A DNA stretch of 64,000 bases from Steromphala cineraria (taxonomy: Eukaryota > Mollusca > Gastropoda > Trochida > Trochidae): NCBI GenBank assembly GCA_916613615.1, contig OU744732.1:59657227-59721226 (forward strand), given 5' to 3'. Made by a program: the position numbers and the translations under genes. Position 1 is the stretch's first letter, and each line of letters starts with the position of its first letter. This document shows, in pieces, positions 34,973-48,000 of this stretch. The notes beneath the pieces were generated by a model, which was not told where the DNA came from, made no database searches, and worked only from the letters and a program-made list of their open reading frames with translations.

Positions 34973-36989
34973 GTTATTAGGAATTTTTGATTAAAATAGT
35001 ATTTATTTCGAGAAAACATTTAATACACAAAACTCAGATCATATACAAAACGAAAACGGATAAGCAAACAGGCGACAAGTGCCATCTGAAACAAACATTA
35101 AACGATTGAGATCAAATATATATGGAAATATAGGTGGGTATACATGTATTTAATTATCAAATGAATTCATCAGGGCTCAGTGATAAGGATTCATCGCCCC
35201 TAGGGAAACCTTGCAAGATTATAACAATTTGAACAATATTTGTTTGATCAGAAGCTATCATGTAATGGTCAAGGAAAGAAATCATGACAAGAAGTTAAAC
35301 GCATTAAGTCTTCATACATACAATAATACACTTCAAATGTAATGTGTAATGTCAAAAAAATTATTGCAAAATAGGCCTTACTATATGCTCACAGTTATTT
35401 AAGATTTACGTATATGTATATACATCAGAATCTCATGTCTTTGATTACATAACACATTCACTTAAAAAACTTTGTTGTTTCGAAATGTAAAATAAATGTT
35501 GATTCAAGGAAGGATAAACTGAAAATTTAAAGGCTATTAACAGTAACATACCGTTGAGGCGTAGATTTATCAACATACTCTTGCGTAATGATAGCACAGG
35601 TGATAATTAGTGATTATCAAGCGACATGATGGCAGTGAATACCGGTCTTGACTAGTCGTCATGTATGATTGATGACTAAATGGGCAGAACTTTGTACAAA
35701 GTGTGTGACAGAGAGAGTTTATTTGATTATTTGAGTCTGTTTAACTATCCCTATATCATTTAGGACAACAATGGTTTATATAGTTTTTGTGTACTTTACA
35801 TAAGTATACTTTGAATATAGTCTCCAATTTTTGTAATTGCCCTTTTTTAGATGTATATATGTTATAAATGTGTATCTATACCTTTTGAACACCCATTTGA
35901 TGTTTTAGATAGATTAACACTGATTGAACCGTATTCAGCTAAATACATTTGTATATTCTTTTACCGGACTTTGATGGATAGCTGAGCCTAGTCAGTCACG
36001 GCTTAGTGCACATCCGCTACGAATAACTTGACCACGGCGTTCGGCTTCAGTGATCAAGACTTAATGAACCGACCTTCTGTTAAGTCTATGCATACGTATA
36101 TCGGTTAAAGAGAAGAATTCTTACATCAAAGTTCGCTAATAAACAACCGCAGATACACAAGTCCCTTCAATAACTTGACTGGAGATTTCAATGGCTATTG
36201 TGGGTCATAAAACAGGTTGGAGGAGCTTACACGATTGGGAAGTGAATTCGTGTTACATACAAAATGCTTGACATTAAAAACACATACATGTATCTCTCTG
36301 CAATACTGATTTTGAAATCACGATTTAATAAAATATGTAATAAAGTGATGGCATGTGTTCAATGTTTTGTCTGTACAAATGTATTTTTAAGTGATTGTTA
36401 TGTTGTAAATCATTTAGTGTTAATTACCTTTTATTATGTGACAACCTCATATATGACCCCTCTGTCTTATAGGATAAACTTATCTCTTTACATATTGGTT
36501 ACAGATTTTGACAATGTTGTATTTTATTCAGTAAAAGTGACGATATCACACTGTCTAAGATATAATTTTCATAGAAAACATTACACAGTAAAAGTCTTTT
36601 TTTTATCAGGAACAAATGTGCTGTATTAATCCTGTATTCTCATTAGTTATTTAGTAACTGATGAAGACATATAACTAGCATGCGCAGGGAAACACTTTAC
36701 AAATCGTCTGTACATCTTTTACACCTAAATAAAAAGATTTCAGTGACAAATTGAATATTCAATGAATAATATACCTTAGCAAACCTTTGTCTGAATAGTA
36801 CCTAACGTCACAAACTAACATACGCGGCAAATCTGACATATCTGCATACAATCAGATATGTATTTAAAACACTTTGGTACAACAAGAAATCAGAGTATAT
36901 CACAGTCGCAAATGACTCGCAAGTATGCTAACAAGAACCCAATTGTGATGTAAAATTTATTACTGAATAAATTTTACTACGAACATGGC
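34973..36989. other. Non-coding AT-rich interior
   Basis: No element ends or RNA genes recognised. The 121-residue plus frame at 36264-36629 has the F/Y/I/V-rich composition expected of chance translation of AT-rich DNA. Confidence 0.45.
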
Positions 36990-37085
36990 TGAACTAATAA
37001 TAATGAATTTATAAAGCGCCTAATATACACCATTAACATGCTCCGTGGCGCTCAGAAACATTTCCGTTGCTTGTCACCTATTTTT
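36990..37085 (-). mobile_element. SINE tail fragment
   Basis: On the minus strand, GAGCGCCACGGAGCATG then GGCGCTTTATAAATTCATT, the same type of tail as the other SINEs here. 5'-truncated. Confidence 0.55.
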
Positions 37086-37394
37086 GATTCACCTATACAT
37101 AAAACATGCGCTCAGTGTAGATAAGGACCTAAAGTTTCTGGATTGAATATGTTTTTGCGCTGGATAAAATATTAAATTAAACTATGATTATGTAGTAAAT
37201 AATAACCCGGTCCGTTTTATTGATACACTTTGTGGGTTTAATATGTTCTGACGCACCTAAACATATAGAATACTTACAACACACTCCTGTTTGACAAAAA
37301 CTAGGTTTCTTGCATCAAAACTAATTCATTTCAAAATAGATAAAAATTTATAGACGAAAGTTATAATACAGACAGGGTTCAACACAATTTACAT

Positions 37395-37460
37395 CGAGTT
37401 GCCGGTCCTCGGTTGTAACGGCGCTGCTTAACACATAAGGTCCCGGATTCGAATCATACT
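37395..37460 (+). repeat. Possible tRNA-like SINE head fragment
   Basis: GGTCCCGGATTCGAATC resembles a B box, and a possible A-box-like stretch lies about 35 bp upstream. It is too degraded for a family call. Confidence 0.3.
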
Positions 37461-38798
37461 TTAATGATTCATAAATTTGGATTTTCTTGTTTGATAAAAA
37501 TTCATCAACTTAATATTTTGCGTGTGTTAACTATTTCATAACCCAACAAGGTGGTTATGAGATAACCAACCGATGCAGAATTGATAACGGCAGAAACATA
37601 TAGCCTTCTACTAAAACAAAGGTAAAAAAACTCCCAAATTGTTTAAGAATAAATACCCAAAGACATGTAGTTACGGGATAAACAATTTGAAAATAAGATG
37701 TGATACAACCACCAACTGAACGTAACAATTTAAATATTCGAACTATATGAATATATGAACAGCTATTTGAAACTTTGTACACCAAAACACACCAAAGAGT
37801 GGGAGTCGTTTAGCAAACTGATTTTCGGTGATTTTCATAATGATTTATCTGAAAAGGATAGAGTTCAAATCGCATGGTTATTACTTATACTTAAGGGGAA
37901 AGTTTCATAATCAATGTTACGACATATTTTATAATTGTTATCATAGTTTTCATAGCTAGTACCATAGAATAAATGTTCATATTCTCTTTTGTCAAGACTT
38001 CCCACAACATAATACCATAATATATACATATACACTATACTTCTTCCCAATAATGATAATACATCATAATAAGTATGATTAGGCCATTTCTTTCCTCATT
38101 TGAATATCCATTTGTTTGAAATCTATCCTTTAAAATTGTACCGCCTTATCAATAAATGTAGATCGTTTACTGTATATATTTCATATTGCAGACATGCACC
38201 CTATGATATATCTAACAAATTCAAGATAATGAGGTTCATAAATAAAACAACATCATCACGGTATTTGGAGATTGAAAGTCGTGTTATAATCTTCTGATGT
38301 GCCAATTGTTATTATCCAATGTCATATTCGTGTCAACGAGTGAGTGATTTTTTGTAAAGGGGGTTAAGGGAATAGTTGAGCTGTCGGCAGCGTTCGGGAC
38401 CAACAGCATAAACACTGACAATAACATGTAGGAGGGGTATAACATGATTATATTTTCAGTTATATGACATAAAAAGTCCTTTGAACAGATTTTATTCATA
38501 ACCCTTTGCATTAGATTAAGTTGTAAACAATCACAACATGTATTACGTCAATATCTTTTCAAAAGTTGTGAAAGAGGTTATGCAATGAATTTTTTTAAGA
38601 ATGATAGATCAAAACCTCCAGTACCATTATTTATGAGAATGCAATGACCATATAATTGAGACAATACACACATAAATTAGACTTTTATTTTATACCCGGT
38701 TTTTAGAATGCCGCCGAAATTAACAGGCGAACGTTTTGAAAACTCATTAGTGACGCCCCGCCCACCGGACCGTCTCCATTTGCGTATCTACCAGGTAG
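37461..38798. other. Non-coding AT-rich interior
   Basis: No gene or repeat structure recognised. The frames of 61-76 residues are AT-rich chance frames. Confidence 0.4.
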
Positions 38799-38917
38799 TA
38801 CCCAAAAAACCCTACAACCCATTTCCCATTTATAGCTAATTAAAACAAAGTTAATGTGCATTGCACTGCTAATCTAATACTGGGTTGTAGGGGTAATGGG
38901 TCGTAGGTGTTTTGGGA
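38799..38917. repeat. Foldback with ACCCAAAA...TTTTGGGA arms
   Basis: CCCAAAAAACCCTACAACCC at 38801 is mirrored by GGGTTGTAGGGG and GTAGGTGTTTTGGGA at 38882-38916, giving arms of about 30 bp with a few mismatches around a 45-bp loop. Confidence 0.6.
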
Positions 38918-39450
38918 TATAACATAATGTCTGGAGAAAAACCTCCTTCAAACCAAACGATTTATGTGTTAATTTCTGATTTATAAAAAAGGCAAGAAGC
39001 AAGTACGATAATATCTAAGAAAATACTCTGTACTACTTTTGTTGTCTGTTTGAATCGCTTTGATGGATGTGATTGTACCAATATGCAGAATGTGATATGC
39101 AAAACAGTGTGATCCCAAATATAACATGTTTCATTTTCGATACGAATTGAAACATTATATATCTTGAATAGATTAACCACTGGTAAATAATGTTTAATTA
39201 TTGTATTATTGATATGTGTTGTAAAAATAGGGAGATTGATCATAACGAACCATAGATAATCCAATGTGGCGTCTATCTTTTCATAAGAGAAAAAATATCA
39301 TTATAAATAACATTTAACCGTTCACATTTTTCTTTTTCTTTCAAATCATCACCTTCCAGTTGACAAATGATCATAAGGTGAAACTACTCCCCTCCCGCTA
39401 CGTCATAGTAGGTAAACACGCTCGGGACATGCTTCAGTGACCACAGATTC

Positions 39451-39577
39451 TGTTCGCCGGGGCTAATTAGGGGCTAAATTAGATTTCGAATATTCAAAGT
39501 TGACTCTAATTGAAATTGCAAGCCACTTTTTATGAATCCCGAAAGTGGCCATAGACCATTTCAGTCCCCGGCGAACA
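39451..39577. mobile_element. 127-bp MITE-like element
   Basis: TGTTCGCCGGGG at 39451-39462 and its exact inverse CCCCGGCGAACA at 39566-39577 bound an AT-rich interior. The GC-rich ends stand out from the surroundings. Confidence 0.55.
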
Positions 39578-40199
39578 ACTGGTGTAACAGTTGACTGGTT
39601 CTTACTTTCAAGTTCATACCTATGCATTTCATTTTCTCATTATGGAAGACTGTCAGGTGATAATCTATTCACCAATATTTTCTGTATGACCTTTGTGAAA
39701 AATAATGCAATATTAGTTTGTTAGTATTGTTAGTTTAGCAATATTGTGTGTTATACTTTCTGTTGTAGTTATGAACAAGGACTTGTGTATAACATAAGGA
39801 CATCTTTTAAATTTGGATGAAAGTTCCTTTCACAGGCATCTGAAAGGTTAATAACTGCTTCTTCTTTTCAAGATGTACTTAACTAGAAACAAAGGTTAGA
39901 AGTATAACACATTTTATACACATTAATGATATGTAACGATACTATACCTGATGAAATTAGATAAAAAGAATAAAGACAATGAAGAACAAACTTGCATGCG
40001 CATTTTGTTCGGAGTCAAACCATTTGACCCATAATAAATTCAAACATTCTGCTTCAGGTCGTAACTATCAAACACCTTGCATTAGGATTTTTAGTAGAGC
40101 CGACAATTCTTTAATGCCATTCAATTTTGAGTAATAAGATGTTTTATTTTCTAGTTAGTATGCACTTTATTAGTTTGTTATATTCATATTTCTTACATC

Positions 40200-41000
40200 T
40201 GTTTTAAGCCAAAAAGTGTTGCTTTACACAAAACCTATGCAATATACAATCTAAGGAAATATAAGTATAATATAAAAAACTCAACTGCAACAAGCATAAG
40301 AGAAGCTCACTAACACTTAGTCAAGTCTTTGAGCATTCAGCCCCTACCCCAACCTAACCCAAATCCCCCGGTGCGACTGCAATAAACACTAAGGTCTTAA
40401 TTGCAATAAGTGATGTGGTTAATGAGGCCTGTTTATGAGATCGAGCCATCAGATGTTAAATGTGTATTCAAGCGCGACGGGCATAATATTTGCGGCCGTT
40501 GCAAAATATGCTCTTGTTAACTTGGGAATGCTGTAAAACATTACATAACAGTGATGTTTATTTTTTTTATTTATTTTTTATGAGATATTGGAACTTGGTA
40601 TGTAGACAGAGAGTTGTTTCCCCTAAGTTGGCAGCGGATGGCATACTGAAACTAGATTAAAGAAAATGTAAAACTTTAGTAGATCAACGTAATAGTAGAT
40701 CACGTTGGGTCGTGAGAATTGTAAAACTTTTTGTAAATCTTACATCAATATCACTTCATAATTAACATGTTGGCCACTTGGCTCGTACGGCTGTTAAAAC
40801 AGCGATTTGCAAATATTATGTTTGTCACATTCTATAACATTATCAACAAGACTCCTGATGATAGTCATAGTCATAGTCATAGTCAATTTTTATAGCGCCA
40901 AATCCATGCTATATAGCGTGCTCAAAGCGCTCAAAGTGTGTTTCTTATGGAAAGGCAATTTGAAACAAATGGGTTTTTAACATCTTTCATGTAATCCAAT
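40200..41000 (-). repeat. Arm repeat R-inner (inverted)
   Basis: Inverted copy of the L1/L3 landmarks: GTTGCTTTACACAAAAC, TAGTTGAGC-like, GGTGCGACTGCAAT, TGTATTCAAGCGCGACGGGC, and GTTTCCCCTAAGTTGGCAGC in place of the CTCTC segment. It lacks the CCGGATA terminus and contains a SINE-tail fragment. Confidence 0.75.
40856..40950 (-). mobile_element. SINE tail with (TCATAG)n
   Basis: Tandem TCATAG repeats followed by TTTTTATAGCGCC and GTGCTCAAAGCGCTCAAAG, the inverse of the SINE tail seen elsewhere. It is inserted within arm repeat R-inner. Confidence 0.6.
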
Positions 41001-41460
41001 TGACAATAAATTAAAAAAGCATTTCACGTTTTGTGGTGTACATAAATGTTTCTCATTATTATCATTCTACAGATTGGTATTGAATATTTGCTAGTTTACA
41101 TTTCCTTAGATTGACTTACCATAAGTAAGAAGATTGGATGTTTTAGGCTATGAAAGGTTATATCAGGCACCCTTGTAAGAAAACAGAGCAGAGCTTCATC
41201 TAACTATAGATAAGAATTTGTCATCAAACTGTGGAAGTTCAAGCGATATTTCCTTGGAGAATTATTATCACAATACCCTGTTTTATAAACGCAATGGTGT
41301 CACAGTGTTATGACATCACCACATTTGAGTTTTCAGACCGGAGAAGTGTTGAGAGATATTAATTTTCATGGAAACTTTAGATTTTAGATGATGGATATAT
41401 ATCAAATATATCACACTCTTTGATAAAAGTCAAACTATTTGTAACTTTTATCTACTCTTG

Positions 41461-41680
41461 TTGACATATTTGATATCGATATTGGTGTATGTATGTACAT
41501 GTATGTTTCTGTGTATGAATATCTCTATGTGTGTATGTGTATGTGTATGTGTATGTACCGGTATATGTTTGTATGTGTGTGTATGTATGGTTAGGTTTGT
41601 ATGTATCTATTATGTATTATGTATATGTGTATATTTGTGTCTATCTGTTCTGAGGTCTATGTTTCGCTTTGAGTGAATTT
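41461..41680 (+). repeat. Degenerate TATG/TGTG microsatellite
   Basis: Long run of TGTATG and TGTGTATG units with interruptions. The 72-residue frame through it (cysteine/valine repeats) is an artefact. Confidence 0.85.
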
Positions 41681-42131
41681 ATGAAAGAAAATTTATATAC
41701 ATGTATGTTACGTAAACTTTGGTCTCTTAGATACTTTTACTGCATATATTTTTATGTATTAATCAAGGTGATATTTATGCATCCAAAGGCCTGGTGTTTG
41801 TATTAAACTGTACCCTAAATGTTCTTTTAAGCAATGTAACACATGATACTTTATTAAACTATATTATTATTAATGATTCACAGTTTCTAGGCCTATTCTT
41901 CTGAAGTGAGAAATAATTAGGCCAGGAAGCATTGAGTCCTGATTTGGGGTCACAGGATCACAGACATTCATAAATCAAAGTGACTGTATCTAAAATTCAG
42001 TACGGTTTAAAGCTGAAGTCAATATACAGACAGAACTAGAATCTTGCCAATGAAGTACTTAAATGTTAATTTAAAGGAGCTAATCATTATAAGTCTTCCA
42101 TAATTATTTACAAAATGAAATCAATCATTAA

Positions 42132-42492
42132 AGGGGCAGTAGCACATTATTTTGAAAAACATAAGGTGATGTCGGGAATGTGAAAATGAAGTTTCATCTG
42201 GTTACAATTGAAAGACAATATATTTAAACTAAATGAAGCAGTTATAATCAAATATATAATGTAAAGTACAACCAAACATCCTTTTTGTAACACAAAATGA
42301 ATGAAAGGTGTTGACACAAAATGGTCACCAAAAGAATTCATGTTAATCTTTATAATTTGTTCTCTGACTTTTGAAGATTGCATTGAGATATGAGATTTTT
42401 GATACTTTAAAAAAAATACATTAAGCATTAATTAACGTACAATTATTAGTGAACAATTGAAAATATAAAATAAACAAAATTCTACTGCCCCT
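42132..42492. mobile_element. 361-bp MITE, AGGGGCAGTAGCAC ends, TTAA target
   Basis: Starts AGGGGCAGTAGCACA and ends CTACTGCCCCT, with TTAA at 42128-42131 and 42493-42496. The interior is non-coding (the 93-residue frame is incidental). A TTAA target occurs in piggyBac, Kolobok and a few other superfamilies; the purine-initial end fits piggyBac poorly. It has three relatives in the window. Confidence 0.7.
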
Positions 42493-42719
42493 TTAAGCCT
42501 TGAATGAGAAAGTTTGAGGATTGTCATATATCTAAAATGTTTGTGAATTTTGACAATAGTCAATGCCAAATATATTGTTGATAAACTATTTATTATTTGG
42601 AATGATCTATTTACAAAGTATGTAAATTTATTTTTGTATAATCTTTTGATTGACATATTTTCATATTATCCAAAAACGAATCTTCATTAAATGTCTTTGT
42701 CAACTAAATTTGTTTGTTC

Positions 42720-43560
42720 ACTCTCTGTTTATGTTTAGTTCTGTAAGACTGTATCAAATGAGGTATTGTTTAAGCATAACAAATGTTGCTTTACAACTAA
42801 TGCATTTTACAATCTAAGGCGAAATATAAGTATAATTTACAAAAAACAACTGCATAAGATAAGCTGAACTATACTTCTTTGAGCATTCTGACACTACCCA
42901 ACCCCCTGTGCTACTGCAATATACACTTATCGCCTAATTGCAATTAATGAAGTGGTTAATGAGGCCTGTTAACGAGATTGATGCATTAGGTGTTTAATGT
43001 GTATTCAAGCGTGACAGGCAGAATATTGAAGGTCTCTGCATATCAGTGCATTATTACCTCATTGAAAAAAAATGGCCTGGTTTATTTGTGAATGCTTTTA
43101 AACATACTGTATACCATACAGTGATAATTTTGTATGGGTTTTGTTTTGTTTTTATTAGTGGCTAGAAATTGGTGTGTACTAAGAGAATTGCTGCCCCTAT
43201 GTTTGCAACACTCTCTCGTGTGGCATAATGAAAGATCAACATCATAGCTGGTCACGTTGGTGTTTGAAATTGTAAAACATTTTTTTGTATTTGTATATCA
43301 TACATACATTTCATTTCATAATCAACATTTTGGGTTATATGACTGTTCACAACAGCAATATACAAATATAATTTCTGACACTTTCTATTTCATGAACAAG
43401 ACTTCTGACGACAGTTCATGTCATCAAAGTGGCAAACATTTAGAAAGCAATTCATCATTTTAGGTGTATATAAATGTTTCACATCATTATCAATCTACAG
43501 ATTGGTATTTAACATCTGCTAGTTTACATTCCTAACATTAAATTATTACTTGGTTATTCA
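42720..43560 (-). repeat. Arm repeat R-outer (inverted)
   Basis: Inverse of L1 with the same landmarks in order (GTTGCTTTACAACTAATGC, GTGCTACTGCAATATACAC, TGTATTCAAGCGTGACAGGC, and so on). It leads directly into the right terminal arm. Confidence 0.85.
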
Positions 43561-44049
43561 AGCAATTTGTATATAAATGTTCCGATAACATTTTATTTTT
43601 TAATGAAGGAAAGGAAAGGGAAATAGTAAATGTTATTGAATAAGTTTAAATCATTTTGACCATTATTTATGAGTAAGTAACTAGATTCTAAGAGAAACAT
43701 ATCCGGTTGAGTATCTGGCAGTATCTGGCCGGATAGCATATCCGTAGTGTATCTGGCAGTATCTGGCCGGATAGCAAATCCGGTAGTGTGTCTGGCAGTA
43801 TCCGGCCGGATAGCAAATCCGGTGGAGTGTCTGGCAGTATCTGGCCGGAAAGCATATCCGTTGGGGTATCCGGTGCCGGATAGGCGGAAACAGAAAAAAT
43901 GAGTATCCGGTGGAGTATATGGCAGTATCCGGCCGGATAGCATATCCGGTGGCATATCTGGTGCCGGATAGGCGGATTTAAAATGGGTAAGTATCCGGCT
44001 GTATCCGGCATGAATCCAATATTTGGATTCACCCTGGTTTCATGCTGTG
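43561..44049 (-). repeat. Right terminal inverted arm with CCGGATA minisatellite
   Basis: Near-identical inverse of 27719-28210, ending ...CCTGGTTTCATGCTGTG at 44049. The 120- and 114-residue frames are repeat artefacts that mirror those in the left arm. Confidence 0.95.
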
Positions 44050-44870
44050 GCTATTGTAGATAGAAACATATATGATGATAAGATTGTACATTTACTATAC
44101 TACGTTACATTTTAGCCTACATGGGAATATGTCAAGTAACAGTAACTTCGACTTAAATGATAGTTTATCATTGCAAACAGGATTAAAAAAAATTTGTTAT
44201 CAATACGTAGCTGTCTATTAGAGATTGAAGCTTTGTCCGAGTTTGAAATGATTATTAATATTCTAACCCTTCGTCGCAGTTTTTTTATTTTTTATTTCAG
44301 TTTTGTTTGGTTTTTAAGATACTGTTACCTCAAATATGGTATTAATTAGTATTACTCGAGGGTCATTTCTCAAAATGAATATAGAAATCTGTCACTTCAT
44401 TTTTGTCAAACTACAGATGATTTCCTTTGTAAGATAGAATGACATATTGATGACATCACCTTTTACCTTTATACACAAATAGTTTATCAATTTATCATTG
44501 CAAGAAAACGTTTTATCAACAACATTATGTTTCGTGTCACAACAACACTAACTCTAATAACTCTAAACAGGCAAAGATGTGTTTTAATGCATAATTAAAT
44601 GTTCAAATACACAATCTGATTTATAAAAGCTAAAAAGGAATGTTTTATGTAAAAGAATAATTGAATTGTGGCTTATCTCCTGCAATTTCAGTTCATTTTC
44701 ATTCATCAACGTCATTGGTTTAATGTTTCTGTCCTTGTTATCTATTATTTTCCCTTACCAGAGAAGGAAATGAATTTCTCTGATAATGTTTCACACTGTT
44801 AAACTAATGTTTCTTGAATCTAATAATCTATTTTACGCAATAAATTGCTTTATTGCATTTAAGATAAGAT

Positions 44871-44982
44871 AAGATAATACTTTATTATCCTCGAGGGAAA
44901 TTTGAGATACATTCATAAGAGCATAGGACTATTAACAAGCATAATGGTAAAACTATAGAATGTTTTGAAAAAGAACAAAAAT
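44871..44982 (-). mobile_element. Non-LTR retrotransposon 3'-tail fragment
   Basis: AGATAAGATAAGATAATACT followed by TTTATTATCCTCGAGGGAAA matches the inverted 3' end, with its short tandem tail, of CR1/Rex1-type LINEs or their SINEs. With the pearl-like element it forms a single 3.77-kb insertion relative to copy 2. The empty site reads GCATTTACGTAAAAG at 61025, giving TTA at 44869-44871 and 48635-48637. Confidence 0.6.
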
Positions 44983-45049
44983 AGAGCCATTGGCTCTGTA
45001 GCTCATCAGGCTTCATTATCAATTATGCTTTATATATATTAGGGGTCAC

Positions 45050-48000
45050 GGGACCACCAAACCTACAATTCATAATCCTCATCAGTCAAGGAGTCTGTAT
45101 ACAAAGTTTCAGTTTTCTAGGCCTCATGGTTCTAGAGAAGAAGATGAAAATAGGTTTTTAGGGCGTGGCCCCTGTGACCCTTATTAGGGGTCCCGTCACA
45201 GGACCACCAAAGCTACAATTTATAATCCTCACTAGTCAAGGAGTCTGTACACACAATTTCAGCTTTCTAGGCCTCATGGTTCTGGAGAAGAAGATGAAAA
45301 TAGGTTTTTAGGGCGTGGCCCCTGTGGCCCTTATTAGGGGTCACAGGGCCACAAAAGCTACAATTTATAATCCTCACTAGTCAATGAGATTGTACACAAA
45401 GTTTCAGCTTTCTAGGACTCATGGTTTTGGGGACGAAGAACAAAATAAGTTTTAAGGGAGTGACCCCTGTGGCCCTTATTAGGGGTCACAGGGCCACCAA
45501 AGCTACAATTTATAATCCTTACTAGTCAAGGAGTCTGTACACAAAGTTTCAGCTTTCTAGGCCTCATGGTTCTAGGGAAGAAGATCAAAATAGGTTTTTA
45601 GGGCGTGGCCCCTTTGGCCCTTATTAGGGGTCACAGGGCCACCAAAGCTACAATTTATAATCCTCACTAGTCAAGGAGTCTGTACACAAAGTTTTAGATT
45701 TCTAGGCCTCATGGTTCTGGAGAAGAAGATGAAAATAGGTTTTTAGGGCGTGGCCCCTGTAGTCCTTATTAGGGGTCACAGGGCCACCAAAGCTACAATT
45801 TATAATCCTCACTAGTCAAGGAGTCTGTACACAAAGTTTCAGCTTTCTAGGCCTCATGGTTCTGGAGAAGAAGATGAAAAAGGTTTTTAGAACGTGGCCC
45901 CTGTGGCCCTTATTAAGGGTCACAGGGCCACCAAAGCTACAATTTATAATCCTCACTAGTCAAGGAGTCTGTACACACAATTTCAGCTTTCTAGGCCTCA
46001 TGGTTCTGGAGAAGAAGATGAAAATAGGTTTTTAGGGCGTGGCCCCTGTGGCCCTTATTACGGGTCACAGGGCCACTAAAGCTACAATTTATAATCCTCA
46101 CTAATCAATGAGATTGTACACAAAGTTTCAGCTTTCTAGGCCTCATGGTTCTGGGGACGAAGATCAAAATAAGTTTTTAGGGAGTGGCCCCTGTGGCCCT
46201 TATTAGGGGTCACAGGACCACCAAAGCTACAATTTTTAATCCTCACTAGTCAAGGAGTCTGTACACACAATTTCAGCTTTCTAGGCCTCATGGTTCTGGA
46301 GAAGATGATGAAAATAGGTTTTTAGGGCGTGGCCCCTGTGGCCCTTATTAGGGGTCAGAGGGCCACTAAAGCTACAATTTATAATCCTCACTAGTCAATG
46401 AGATTGTACACAAAGTTTCAGCTTTCTAGGACTCATGGTTTTGGGGACGAAGATCAAAATAAGTTTTTAGGGAGTGGCCCCTGTGGCCCTTATTAGGGGT
46501 CACAGGGCCACCAAAGCTACAATTTATAATCCTTACTAGTCAAGGAGTCTGTACACAAAGTTTCAGCTTTCTAGGCCTCATGGTTTTGGGGACGAAGAAC
46601 AAAATAAGTTTTAAGGGAGTGACCCCTGTGGCCCTTATTAGGGGTCACAGGGCCACCAAAGCTACAATTTATAATCCTTACTAGTCAAGGAGTCTGTACA
46701 CAAAGTTTCAGCTTTCTAGGCCTCATGGTTCTAGGGAAGAAGATCAAAATAGGTTTTTAGGGCGTGGCCCCTTTGGCCCTTATTAGGGGTCACAGGGCCA
46801 CCAAAGCTACAATTTATAATCCTCACTAGTCAAGGAGTCTGTACACAAAGTTTTAGATTTCTAGGCCTCATGGTTCTGGAGAAGAAGATGAAAATAGGTT
46901 TTTAGGGCGTGGCCCCTGTAGTCCTTATTAGGGGTCACAGGGCCACCAAAGCTACAATTTATAATCCTCACTAGTCAAGGAGTCTGTACACAAAGTTTCA
47001 GCTTTCTAGGCCTCATGGTTCTGGAGAAGAAGATGAAAAAGGTTTTTAGAACGTGGCCCCTGTGGCCCTTATTAAGGGTCACAGGGCCACCAAAGCTACA
47101 ATTTATAATCCTCACTAGTCAAGGAGTCTGTACACACAATTTCAGCTTTCTAGGCCTCATGGTTCTGGAGAAGAAGATGAAAATAGGTTTTTAGGGCGTG
47201 GCCCCTGTGGCCCTTATTAAGGGTCACAGGGCCACTAAAGCTACAATTTATAATCCTCACTAATCAATGAGATTGTACACAAAGTTTCAGCTTTCTAGGC
47301 CTCATGGTTCTGGGGACGAAGATCAAAATAAGTTTTTAGGGAGTGGCCCCTGTGGCCCTTATTAGGGGTCACAGGACCACCAAAGCTACAATTTTTAATC
47401 CTCACTAGTCAAGGAGTCTGTACACACAATTTCAGCTTTCTAGGCCTCATGGTTCTGGAGAAGATGATGAAAATAGGTTTTTAGGGCGTGGCCCCTGTGG
47501 CCCTTATTAGGGGTCAGAGGGCCACTAAAGCTACAATTTATAATCCTCACTAGTCAATGAGATTGTACACAAAGTTTCAGCTTTCTAGGACTCATGGTTT
47601 TGGGGACGAAGATCAAAATAAGTTTTTAGGGAGTGGCCCCTGTGGCCCTTATTAGGGGTCACAGGGCCACCAAAGCTACAATTTTTAATCCTTACTAGTC
47701 AAGGAGTCTGTACACAAAGTTTCAGCTTTCTAGGCCTCATGGTTCTAGGGAAGAAGATCAAAATAGGTTTTTAGGGCGTGGCCCCTTTGGCCCTTATTAG
47801 GGGTCACAGGGCCACCAAAGCTACAATTTATAATCCTCAGTAGTCAAGGAGTCTGTACACAAAGTTTTAGATTTCTAGGCCTCATGGTTCTGGAGAAGAA
47901 GATGAAAATAGGTTTTTAGGGCGTGGCCCCTGTAGTCCTTATTAGGGGTCACAGGGCCACCAAAGCTACAATTTATAATCCTCACTAGTCAAGGAGTCTG

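Larger units (their letters stand above)
27719..44049. mobile_element. CACTA/EnSpm-like element with long inverted arms, 16.3 kb
   Basis: Ends are CACAGCATGAAACCAGGG and its exact inverse. GCT is duplicated at 27716-27718 and 44050-44052, while copy 2 has a single GCT at the empty site (60238-60240). The outermost 490 bp of each arm are nearly identical and hold CCGGATA/TATCCGG subterminal repeats; weaker homology continues for another kilobase. CACA(G)-initial ends, a 3-bp duplication and dense short subterminal repeats are characteristic of CACTA elements. No recognisable transposase remains: only one 227-residue frame (30426-31109), SINEs, foldbacks and nested arm copies. It is probably non-autonomous or decayed. 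Alternatives are a Chapaev-type element (normally a 4-bp duplication) or an unclassified giant inverted-repeat element. Confidence 0.75.

Noticed and set aside
36264..36629. 121-residue plus-strand frame
   Set aside because: Composition is that of chance AT-rich translation, and there are no splice or family signals.
42147..42428. 93-residue minus-strand frame
   Set aside because: It lies wholly inside a MITE whose relatives do not keep the frame.
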